From positions 186,001 to 250,000 of the forward strand of contig CAHJWM010000001.1 of the NCBI GenBank assembly GCA_903642325.1: a stretch of 64,000 bases of DNA. Direction: 5' to 3'. The translations under genes were made by a program, and so were the position numbers. The stretch comes from Myxococcales bacterium (lineage in GTDB: Bacteria; Myxococcota_A; Polyangia; Polyangiales; Polyangiaceae). The notes beneath the pieces were generated by a model. That model was not told the DNA's origin and did not search any database. It was given only the letters and a program-made list of their open reading frames with translations. The stretch's first letter is position 1; each line of letters starts with the position of its first letter. This document shows, piece by piece, positions 25,427-32,837 of this stretch.

Positions 25427-26200
25427 ATGCGCCGCTCGACCACCAAGTACTTGCTTTCCGCCAGCTTGTTAGCCCTCGGCTCGCTCACTCTGATTGCCGG
25501 CTGCGTCGACAACGACAGCTCGCTGTTCATACTGGGCGTCATTGACACCAATCAGTCCACGTGCCTCGCAAAGCCGGACACGACTAGCGCGATGTTGCCG
25601 TCCGGAACGATGGACACTGAGTTCATCAATAGCTACACCGCCGACCTCTTGGTGGGCAGTCAGCTCACGCAACAGGGCTCGCGCGAACAGCTTCGGGCGG
25701 AAACCTCGAGGATCTCGCTACGCGGCGCGGAGGTGACGCTCACTTCGCTCAACGGGCAAAAGACGTATGGCAAGTACTCGACGGTAGGCACTGGTTTCGT
25801 GGACCCCTCGTCCGGCGATGCGCCCACGTATGCGGCGATGGCCGTCAATATCATTCCTCCAGGGATTGCGGGCCTCTCGCAAACCGTGGTTCTCGCCAAA
25901 ATCCGTGTTTTTGGCAGCACCTTGGGCGGAGAATCGGTGACCTCGAGCGAGCTGGATTTTCCGATCACGGTGTGCCGGGGTTGCCTTGTGCAATATCCGG
26001 CCTCGGCGAACGATCCGGCGTCGGGCAGCAAAGGCTACCATTGTACGGACTCGGCATCGACCACCAGCGCGGCCATGGCTCCGGTTCAGCCCTGTTTGCT
26101 AGGCCAAGACCAGCCGATTTCGTGCACGCTGTGCGTGGCCCACCCGCTCTGCGAGGATCCCACGTTGAACCCATCCAACGCCGCGTCTTCGTCGCCCTGA
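25427..26200 (+). CDS. putative lipoprotein of unknown function
   Basis: The 257-residue product starts MRRSTTKYLLSASLLALGS and ends its signal at the lipobox LTLIAGC. The mature part has a beta-rich middle and a cysteine-rich C-terminal third (CRGCLVQYP, CTLCVAHPLC). The upstream in-frame ATG at 25352 would put 25 extra residues before the signal, so ATG 25427 is preferred. It is followed 46 bases later by a second exported protein. No family is recognised. Confidence 0.75.
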   Translation: MRRSTTKYLLSASLLALGSLTLIAGCVDNDSSLFILGVIDTNQSTCLAKPDTTSAMLPSGTMDTEFINSYTADLLVGSQLTQQGSREQLRAETSRISLRGAEVTLTSLNGQKTYGKYSTVGTGFVDPSSGDAPTYAAMAVNIIPPGIAGLSQTVVLAKIRVFGSTLGGESVTSSELDFPITVCRGCLVQYPASANDPASGSKGYHCTDSASTTSAAMAPVQPCLLGQDQPISCTLCVAHPLCEDPTLNPSNAASSSP

Positions 26201-26246
26201 GCGTGCGCGCGCTCAGCGGCTACTCCGCCGTTTGCCGAAGCTAACC

Positions 26247-26807
26247 ATGCGCGCGGTCTCGCTCATGACGCTCTTGGGGGTGTCATCTTGGGCGGCGTCG
26301 GTGCACGCGGAGCCCGAATGGAACATCGCGGCGCAAACGTCCCTATGCGGGCTGAACGAACACGGAAGCCTTTGGCGAAAGACCGCGTTCTGCGGCGCGC
26401 TGAGGGGCGACGTGCTGTTCGGCCGCGACCGCAATGCGGCCTTCGCGATCGGCCCGTATCTGACGCTCGGCACGGCGAATTTCTCGGACCTGCGATTTGG
26501 CGGCGGTTTGAGCCTGCTGCTTCCGGCGTTCTCCGGCGACATGCCTGTCGTCGTGTCCGCTGGCGGCCTCAGCCGAAACGGCGACGACGGGCGCCTCGCC
26601 GCGCAAGTGTTCTTTGGCTTTCGGAGTCATAATTTTCATGGCGCTTACGCCATGGCGAGCGGCATCGTCATGGGCGGCGACGCCGCAATCGGCCCGAGCC
26701 ACGCAGGCACAACCTATGTTGGCCTCCAGATCGACGGCTTATGGATCGCTCTGCCCTTTATTCTAGGCTACGAGTGGCTGCACGGGGCGCCTGATCCGGG
26801 CGACTGA
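26247..26807 (+). CDS. exported protein, possibly outer-membrane
   Basis: From ATG 26247 the product is 186 residues with a Sec signal (MRAVSLMTLLGVSSWAASVHA before EPEW). The mature part has alternating hydrophobic, glycine-rich strands (FAIGPYLTLGTANFSDLRFGGGLSLLLP), compatible with a small beta-barrel or surface protein. It has two cysteines, in SLCGLN and AFCGAL. The frame opens slightly upstream at TTG 26232, but that start lacks a signal-like arrangement. It probably forms a pair with the lipoprotein upstream. Unknown function. Confidence 0.7.
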   Translation: MRAVSLMTLLGVSSWAASVHAEPEWNIAAQTSLCGLNEHGSLWRKTAFCGALRGDVLFGRDRNAAFAIGPYLTLGTANFSDLRFGGGLSLLLPAFSGDMPVVVSAGGLSRNGDDGRLAAQVFFGFRSHNFHGAYAMASGIVMGGDAAIGPSHAGTTYVGLQIDGLWIALPFILGYEWLHGAPDPGD

Positions 26808-26832
26808 GGGCAACGGGCACACGTGCGAGAAG

Positions 26833-27213
26833 CTACGGCTCCAGCGCTGGACCAAAATCGAACTCGACCTCGGACTCATCGTTGGCGGCATTGGGGTCGC
26901 TGGGCTTCGACACGCCGAGCTCCGCTGAGTCTGCTTCCAAGGCGGCATCGATGCGCGACACCAAGCCGCTCAACATCTCACGCGCACGCTGCTCGGAGCG
27001 CAATCTTCGATTGCGTTCGTCTTCGAGATCGTGAGCAAGAGAGATCGCCGCGAGTAGCAGCGTCTGCGGCGAAACGGAGCGGCCAGGCGCGGTAAGCTGA
27101 CGCAACCGCGCGTCGACGACGTCGGCCAGGCGATGCAGGTCCGCTTCTTCCGCGGTCGAGGCGACGCGGTAGGTCTGTCCGCCAACACGGAGCTCGACCG
27201 GACCTTTGGGCAT
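26833..27213 (-). CDS. zapA: cell division protein ZapA
   Basis: The 126-residue protein matches ZapA, which binds and bundles FtsZ at the division ring: PVELRVGGQTYRVASTAEEADLHRLADVVD at the N-terminus, then PQTLLLAAISLAHDLEDERNR leading into a coiled coil. The C-terminus is an acidic tail. It faces a long gene-free stretch on its upstream side, which must hold its promoter. Confidence 0.9.
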   Translation of the reverse strand: MPKGPVELRVGGQTYRVASTAEEADLHRLADVVDARLRQLTAPGRSVSPQTLLLAAISLAHDLEDERNRRLRSEQRAREMLSGLVSRIDAALEADSAELGVSKPSDPNAANDESEVEFDFGPALEP

Positions 27214-28680
27214 GGGCGAGCGACGCTAGCACTCTCGCGAGGTGATGGAAATGATGACAAGCACTCATTCGCACGCTCACCGAGGGCCGACAGGTCCGCC
27301 ATTCACCCCCGAAAAGCGCGCAGGTTTTCCACAGTCGCCCGCCATCATGCCGAATAAGAAATAGGCACGACGTGTTAGCCGAAACGCGCAACGTGGGAGT
27401 CCGGCGCACTTGGATGTACACCGCGTTCGCAAAGACGCGCCCACCAGAGTGCTGTGCAGAATCGACTGTCGTCCAGTTTCTGCTCCGGCATTGGAGTCTT
27501 TTCAAAAAGAGCACCGGTGATCGTCTCATTCGAGAACGCCCCTGATTACCATCAAGCGGTTAGGGCGTCCGAGAAATGCTCCGCACCGTGATTGCGCTCC
27601 GGTTACAGACATAGGGACAACGCGCCGCGCATGACACTGCCAATCGACGTGCGTCATCGCCTGACGGCGTGCACTCACCCGATGCGTGTTTGGGTGCTCG
27701 AATGGCGCGATGGGACAGCGCCCATGCCAACGCAGGAGCCGTATGCGAGCAGGCCTATCTCGCTCCGGAATGAAAGCGCGATTGGTCTCAATAGAGTCAG
27801 CGAGGTGCCGGCTCAGCGGCGGGCCATCCGTTCGAGACGGGCCGCGCGCCAAGCGTCATGCGCAATGCGCAATGCGACTTCTTGATGATTCGCGCGCTCA
27901 TGCAACACCGCTAATCTAAAAAGCACGATGTTGACCGCGTCCGGCGCACTTTCACGCCGTCGGCATGAGCAATTTAGCGCGCCCTCTCATGCGCAAAGCA
28001 CCAATTCCAGTAAGGCAATGACGGTGAAGGCGCCGCGCTGGCTCCTTTGGGAGGTGAGCGCGCTCGATGTGTATTGATCGAAGTTTGAACGAAATGACGC
28101 TCTTACTCAATTTGCTCGGAGCTGTCTTAGAGCAAGCGGCAAGCGAATGTCCACTACCTTCCCCGTAGGATTGCTTAGGGGGGCGAACACCGTTACGCGG
28201 CATCAGTCCGGCTGTAACCGGTTGAATTGTTTGGATAACGGAAGCGGGGAGGGAGCTGGACGGCAGCGCCGCACCCAACGTTGAAGTAGGATTTTCGACC
28301 GTTTCACGTGCAACGACAGTGCAGTTGCCTGTGCGCATAGCGCCGCTATCCGTAGACCACGCAGCCCGTCAACGCACCAACGCCCAGCCGTTGCCAGTAG
28401 CTCATCGTCACCGTCACTCACCTCCTCCCTTCTGCCCAGGACCTGCCCACGTCGGGTACGCAATCGGCGATCAATCAGCATGGCTCTTGCGTTAGTAGGT
28501 CGCAGATTCGCATTTGCCTGCTCACGAACCGCGAGCTATGAGCGCACCGCGTCGGATTTTTATGTGTTAAAGTTCTGAGCCGAATATTTCGACTTCCGCG
28601 GCGCCTGACAACGGTCGTGGCGCCACGGAGCCCGCAAAACCTCCCCCGGCTTCGCACCGCCGCGAATAACGGGTCTGTTC
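27214..28680 (+). other. gene-poor stretch upstream of zapA
   Basis: About 1.5 kb holds no open frame that looks like a protein on either strand. Base composition is less GC-biased than the flanks, with short AT-rich patches such as 28551-28595. Visible items are one DnaA-box-like 9-mer (ttttccaca, 27325-27333), one near match on the other strand (tttggataa, 28230-28238), a 13-bp direct repeat (gtccggcgcactt at 27399-27411 and 27939-27951) and a degenerate parS-like sequence at 28300-28315. I see no tRNA, rRNA or recognised riboswitch. The function is unknown. Confidence 0.6.
28300..28315 (+). other. degenerate parS-like site
   Basis: The sequence cgtttcacgtgcaacg matches the parS consensus TGTTTCACGTGAAACA at 13 of 16 positions; the left half-site is almost perfect and the right half carries changes. 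It lies 1.05 kb from the perfect parS in bioF. ParB binding here is plausible but weaker, and chance resemblance cannot be excluded. Confidence 0.4.
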
Positions 28681-28974
28681 CGTAGCTCGGCCTCGTGGCT
28701 TTCGTAGCCTGGCCTCGTGGCTTTCGTAGCTTGGCCTCGTGGCTTTCGTAGCTTGGCCTCGTGGCTTTCGTAGCTCGGCCTCGTGGCTTTCGTAGCCTGG
28801 CCTCGTGGCTTTCGTAGCCTGGCCTCGTGGCTTCGTACCCGGCCTCGCGGCTTTCGTAGCGAATCGCGGCTTTCGTAGCTTGGCCTCGCGCTATCGTAGC
28901 CTGGCCTCGCGGCTTTGATGGCTTGGCCCGCCAGCTCCCTTAGCCCGGCTTCGCGGCTCCCTCCAGTCCGGCCT
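28681..28974 (+). repeat. 22-bp degenerate tandem repeat array
   Basis: About eleven head-to-tail copies of a 22-bp unit run from 28681 to 28916, then decay over another 60 bases. Each unit begins cgtagc, has a variable ct/tt/tc pair, and continues ggcctcgtggcttt. Units 1-6 are exactly 22 bp; later ones are 19-22 bp with cgcgg in place of cgtgg. The order of variants (ctcgg, cctgg, cttgg, cttgg, ctcgg, cctgg, cctgg) suggests a block duplication. Because 22 is not a multiple of 3, coding is unlikely. The array ends about 200 bases before bioF. Confidence 0.9.
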
Positions 28975-29178
28975 GGGCGATATGGATCGCCAGATCATCG
29001 TGAATGTCGGCGTGTAGAATCGCGGCAATCGTGCGCGCGGTTGTATTTAAATGGATTGCGAAGACCGCGTGCCGATGAAAGCGTCGCGTCGCAGCGGCGG
29101 TTGATCCGCGCGTCAGGGTCCGGAGCGTTCTCGCGGGAACGCCGTGGGAGACTCATCGTGAAAGTGATATGAAAGGCG
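28975..29178 (+). promoter_or_regulatory. leader region of bioFD
   Basis: These 204 bases separate the tandem repeat from the bioF GTG. They include an AT-rich patch (gttgtatttaaatgg, about 29040-29054) that could form part of a promoter, and gaaagg just before the start codon as ribosome-binding site. No BirA-type operator (TTGTAAACC with its inverted partner) is visible. Confidence 0.3.
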
Positions 29179-30327
29179 GTGCGCTTCGAGTCGCTGTTGA
29201 CGCAAACGCTCGAACAACTCGCAGCTGAACATTTACTGCGGGACCCCGACGATGGGAACGCGCGAGCTTCAGTGCAGGCTGCGGCAGAGCGGCGCGGCCT
29301 AAGCGCTCTTGACGCATCGTCTAATGACTACCTGGGCTTGGCCGTAACCGGTGTTTCACGTGAAACACCGGGCAACCCGGGAGCCGGCGCATCCCGGTTG
29401 ATCTACGGCACTGCACCGGAGCACCTGCTGCTCGAGTCAGCCCTCGCCGCGTGGGTGGACACCGAAAGCGCTTTGCTGTTTTCGTCTACTTATGCCGCCA
29501 ATGTAGGTCTGATTTCGTCTCTCGGCGTGCGGGAGTCGGTGATCATATCAGACGTCGGGAATCACGCGTCGTTGATCGACGGGGCGCGATTGGCAAGGGC
29601 CGAAGTCGTTGTGGTGCCGCACTTGGACCTTGAAGCAGTGAGCGCAGCCTTACAGCGACACGCGCGAGCCTGCGCATGCTGGGTGGTGACAGAGTCTTAC
29701 TTCAGCATGGACGGCGACGGACCTAATCTTGCCGAGCTCCGGGTCATTTGCGACCGGTATGACGCTTGTTTGATCGTCGATGAATCGCACGCCCTAGGTG
29801 TGTTCGGCCCCGCGGGGAGAGGTTTGTGCGCTGAGGCGGGCGTCCGGGCCGATATCTTGATCGGGGCGCTAGGCAAGGCGATCGGCACGCATGGCGGATT
29901 CGTCGCTGGCTCGCGCGCGCTGCGCTGCTTTCTTTGGAATCGCGCGCGCAGTTTTGTGTTCTCCACCGCGCCGTCGCCTCGACAAGCGGGGCTCACGTTG
30001 CAGCATCTCGAACAAGTACGGCGCGCTGATTGGCTTAGATCGCGGCTTATTGAGAACTCGACCGCGCTTCGGATACGACTGCGCGATGCCGGTTTGCATG
30101 TGAGCCCGGGTTCCTTCGGGCCAATCGTCTCGATCGTGCTGGGCGATAACCAACGAGTTCTGACATCCGCGGCGCGGCTTCGCGCGGTTGGAATTTTGGC
30201 TCAGGCGATCAGGCCGCCAACCGTACCAACCGGGGCTGCCCGCCTGCGGATCACCGTTAAAGCCAACTTCACCGCCGCCGACATCGAGCGTCTCGCGCTA
30301 GAAGTCGAGGTGTCATGCCGCGAGTAG
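29179..30327 (+). CDS. bioF: 8-amino-7-oxononanoate synthase
   Basis: This PLP enzyme condenses pimeloyl-ACP/CoA with alanine in biotin synthesis. The 382-residue protein has SSNDYLGLA, GAGASRLIYGTAPEHLLLE, the HASLIDGARL segment, DESHALGVFGPAGRG, and the PLP-lysine motif LIGALGKAIGTHGG. The start is GTG 29179. The loop between SNDYLGLA and GAGASRL is shorter than in typical BioF (about 12 instead of 18-20 residues), and a perfect parS palindrome sits exactly there. bioD overlaps its 3' end by 13 bases. bioA and bioB are absent from the window. Confidence 0.94.
   Translation: MRFESLLTQTLEQLAAEHLLRDPDDGNARASVQAAAERRGLSALDASSNDYLGLAVTGVSRETPGNPGAGASRLIYGTAPEHLLLESALAAWVDTESALLFSSTYAANVGLISSLGVRESVIISDVGNHASLIDGARLARAEVVVVPHLDLEAVSAALQRHARACACWVVTESYFSMDGDGPNLAELRVICDRYDACLIVDESHALGVFGPAGRGLCAEAGVRADILIGALGKAIGTHGGFVAGSRALRCFLWNRARSFVFSTAPSPRQAGLTLQHLEQVRRADWLRSRLIENSTALRIRLRDAGLHVSPGSFGPIVSIVLGDNQRVLTSAARLRAVGILAQAIRPPTVPTGAARLRITVKANFTAADIERLALEVEVSCRE
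29348..29371 (+). other. parS: parS chromosome-partitioning site inside bioF
   Basis: The 16-mer TGTTTCACGTGAAACA at 29352-29367 is identical to the canonical bacterial parS consensus, the ParB-binding centromere. It is extended by CCGG on the left and CCGG on the right, so 24 bases form a perfect palindrome. It lies in the bioF reading frame and encodes part of GVSRETPG. parS is commonly found within genes in the origin-proximal part of the chromosome. No parA or parB is in this window. Confidence 0.88.
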
Positions 30328-31007
30328 TGGTTCTGGGTTGTGGAACCGGTATCGGAAAAACCCGCGTCAGTCTGGGCCTACTCCGCGATTTGACGAGCCG
30401 AGCCCACGCCGCAGTGGGACTCAAGCCAATCGAGACGGGTTACGCTTTGCTTGGCACCGGCTCAGATGCACTCGCGCTCGCACAGGCCGGCTCGCTGAGG
30501 CCCAAGACTCATGCTCCTCGCTATTCGTACCATCGCCCTGTGTCGCCTCACCTCGCGGCGCGCGACGCTGACGAAGTGCTCGATTTGAACGCCATACGCC
30601 AGTGGGTTGCTGATGCCGAACGCGATGTAAAGAAAGACAAACTAGCTGCAGCCACGCTTTGGTCCGTCATTGAAACGGCGGGCGGTGTTTTCTCACCACT
30701 CACCGATACGCAAAGCAACTTCCATCTGGCGCGCGAGCTCGAGCCGTCGAGCTGGGTATTGGTGGCGGCCGACGCTTTAGGGGTTTTGCACGATGTCAGT
30801 GCGACGCTTCAAGCCATGGCGGCACGCGGCCGCCTGCCCGATCACTTGGTACTGTCCGCAGCACGTGAACCCGACGCCAGCACCGGGGGCAATGCCGCCG
30901 AGCTCGAGCGATTAGGGATTGCGAAGGTGAGCGCTGTGCTCGCCCGCGACGACGACCAAGGCATTCACGCTCTCACGCAAGCACTGCTTGAAGCGTCGCC
31001 CGTATGA
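30315..31007 (+). CDS. bioD: dethiobiotin synthetase
   Basis: This ATP-dependent carboxylase forms the ureido ring of dethiobiotin. The 230-residue protein has the P-loop VLGCGTGIGKTRVSLGLL, the substrate-lysine region VGLKPIETGY, and ETAGGVFSPLTDTQSN, which corresponds to the EGAGG(V/L).P motif. Usual BioD proteins have Gly-Thr-Asp-Thr in the P-loop; here it is Gly-Cys-Gly-Thr, a mild variant. The ATG at 30315 overlaps the end of bioF, so translation is coupled. It converges with an ABC ATPase gene. Confidence 0.92.
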   Translation: MPRVVVLGCGTGIGKTRVSLGLLRDLTSRAHAAVGLKPIETGYALLGTGSDALALAQAGSLRPKTHAPRYSYHRPVSPHLAARDADEVLDLNAIRQWVADAERDVKKDKLAAATLWSVIETAGGVFSPLTDTQSNFHLARELEPSSWVLVAADALGVLHDVSATLQAMAARGRLPDHLVLSAAREPDASTGGNAAELERLGIAKVSAVLARDDDQGIHALTQALLEASPV

Positions 31008-31042
31008 GCTTAGCCCCCCGGAGCGGCTTCGAACGTAGGTGG

Positions 31043-31675
31043 TCACTGAGCTAGCCGGCCGTTTTCGAGGCGAACGCAACGGGCGCCAAGCCGCTCTGCC
31101 AGGCCATCGGTATGGTTGACCACTATTACGAGCGCGCCGCGGGCCCGCTCTTCGAGCAGAGCGTGCTGCAGATGCTCTGCGCTTGCCCGATCCAGACCAG
31201 ACCAGGGCTCGTCCAACAACAGGAGTGAGGGGTCGTGAACGAGCGCCCGAGCCAAAGCCACGCGTTGGCGCTGCCCGCGCGATAGTGTGCCGACGCGTCG
31301 ATCCGCCAGTTGCTCCGCGCCCACGCGCTTTGCCACGCGCGCCCACGCGCCCTCGACCGCGACGCCATACACTCGCGCGGCCAGCTCTACGTTCTGCCGG
31401 GCGCTGAGCTCGCGATAACACAGCGAGTCGTGCGCCACCCAGCCGATGTGCGGTCGAATACGCTCGAGCTCCGCGCCAAGTGGGTGATAAACGACCTCGC
31501 CGCTGGTCGGGGCGAGCACCGTGCCGATGACCGCCAAGAGCGTGCTTTTTCCGGCGCCGTTCGGACCTTCCAAAAAAGTAATGCTCCCGGCGTCGAAGCG
31601 CATGCTGACGGAGCGGAGGGCCGGCGTCGCGCCAAACAGCCGAGTCACCGATCGCACCTCGATTTGCTCGATCAC
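31043..31675 (-). CDS. ABC transporter ATP-binding protein (CcmA-like), orphan
   Basis: The 210-residue ATPase has Walker A (LEGPNGAGKSTLLAVIG), the Q-loop region, the signature LSRGQRQRVALARAL, Walker B LLLLDEPWSGLD and a switch histidine (VVNHTDGL). The sequence is closest in feel to CcmA, the ATPase of the haem exporter, but no ccmB, ccmC or other permease gene is nearby. The GTG at 31675 gives a normal N-terminus; the frame is open to 31723 with unrelated residues. It converges with bioD. Confidence 0.85.
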   Translation of the reverse strand: MIEQIEVRSVTRLFGATPALRSVSMRFDAGSITFLEGPNGAGKSTLLAVIGTVLAPTSGEVVYHPLGAELERIRPHIGWVAHDSLCYRELSARQNVELAARVYGVAVEGAWARVAKRVGAEQLADRRVGTLSRGQRQRVALARALVHDPSLLLLDEPWSGLDRASAEHLQHALLEERARGALVIVVNHTDGLAERLGARCVRLENGRLAQ

Positions 31676-31859
31676 GAAAAGGCCCTTTGAGCGGCGTGCG
31701 GCCCCGCGGCACGGCGCAAGCATCCGCGCCGCCTGCGTTCGCGGTCGGACCGCGGCAAAAATCCAACGCTCATGACCACGTTCCTCGTAAACCGGCCGAA
31801 TCGAGCCATTTTCGGCTTTGATCCAGCTGAGCTTCGCCCCATGCTAACATGTCTGTCGT

Positions 31860-32825
31860 ATGAGTTCTTCCGCCCTTGCGACGCAACCCGTGCGTCTTGA
31901 GCAACTGCTCGAATTACGGCGCGCCGTGGAAGGAGCATTGGAAGGCAAGGCCGAGGTCGTCGAGCTGGCCCTGATCGCTCTCATCGCGCGCGGGCACATC
32001 TTGATCGAAGACGTGCCGGGCGTCGGCAAGACAACGCTCGCACGCGCACTGGCGCGCGCGGTTGGCGGTGAGATGCGGCGCGTTCAATTCACGAGTGATT
32101 TGCTGCCGAGTGACGTGCTGGGCGTTTCTGTATTCGACCAACGCACTTCTGAGTTCGTACTGCGCCATGGGCCCATCTTTTCGAATCTGCTGCTTGCCGA
32201 CGAGATCAATCGCGCGAGCCCGCGCACCCAGTCGGCGCTGCTCGAGGCGATGAGCGAGGAGCAGGTTTCGCTCGACGGAAAAACCCACCCGCTACCCGAA
32301 CCATTTCTGGTTATCGCCACCCAAAACCCGCAAGATTTTGCCGGCACCTTCCCGCTTCCCGAGTCGCAGCTGGATCGTTTCATGATGCGCATCCGCATCG
32401 GCTATCCGCCGCCGCAAGTCGAGTTGAGGCTGATGATGGAACCCGACCACGACCGGATTGAGAACGTGCCGGTGGTGCTCGACCCCAAAGGATTGGTGAG
32501 CTTGCAACGCGAGGTGGAACGCGTCTCGATGGACGGCTCACTCGGCACATACCTGCAGGCTTTGGTCACCGCCACCCGCAGCAGCCCCGCCCTGTCGCTC
32601 GGAGCCAGCACGCGCGCGGGCATGAATTTATCACGCGCTGCGCGCGCCCGCGCCCTGTTGAATGGTCGCGATTTCTGCATCGCCGACGATATTCACGGCT
32701 TGGCCGTTCCCGTATTCGCGCATCGCGTACGGCTGGCGGCCCACGCCGAGGGTTACGCCCCCACGCGCGAAGAAACCGAAGCCTCAATCCGCGAGGTAAT
32801 CGCGCGCGTGCCCGTACCGCTGTGA
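31860..32825 (+). CDS. MoxR-family AAA+ ATPase
   Basis: The 321-residue protein has the MoxR arrangement: Walker A (IEDVPGVGKTTLARALARAV), Walker B (NLLLADEINRASPRTQSALLEAM), sensor 1 (PFLVIATQNPQDFAGTFPLPESQLDRF) and the C-terminal lid. MoxR proteins are chaperone-like and almost always sit with DUF58 and transglutaminase-like genes, as here. It is the first gene of a three-gene operon, with 12 bases to the next start. It is divergent from the ABC ATPase. Confidence 0.95.
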   Translation: MSSSALATQPVRLEQLLELRRAVEGALEGKAEVVELALIALIARGHILIEDVPGVGKTTLARALARAVGGEMRRVQFTSDLLPSDVLGVSVFDQRTSEFVLRHGPIFSNLLLADEINRASPRTQSALLEAMSEEQVSLDGKTHPLPEPFLVIATQNPQDFAGTFPLPESQLDRFMMRIRIGYPPPQVELRLMMEPDHDRIENVPVVLDPKGLVSLQREVERVSMDGSLGTYLQALVTATRSSPALSLGASTRAGMNLSRAARARALLNGRDFCIADDIHGLAVPVFAHRVRLAAHAEGYAPTREETEASIREVIARVPVPL

Positions 32826-32837
32826 TGGAGGAAATCC

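Noticed and set aside
28681-28974. CRISPR array
   Set aside because: Units are contiguous 22-mers without unique spacers, and there are no cas genes.
27214-29178. Replication origin (oriC) call
   Set aside because: Only one good and one near-match DnaA-box-like 9-mer, no cluster, no dnaA or dnaN, and no clear AT-rich unwinding element. parS alone does not define oriC.
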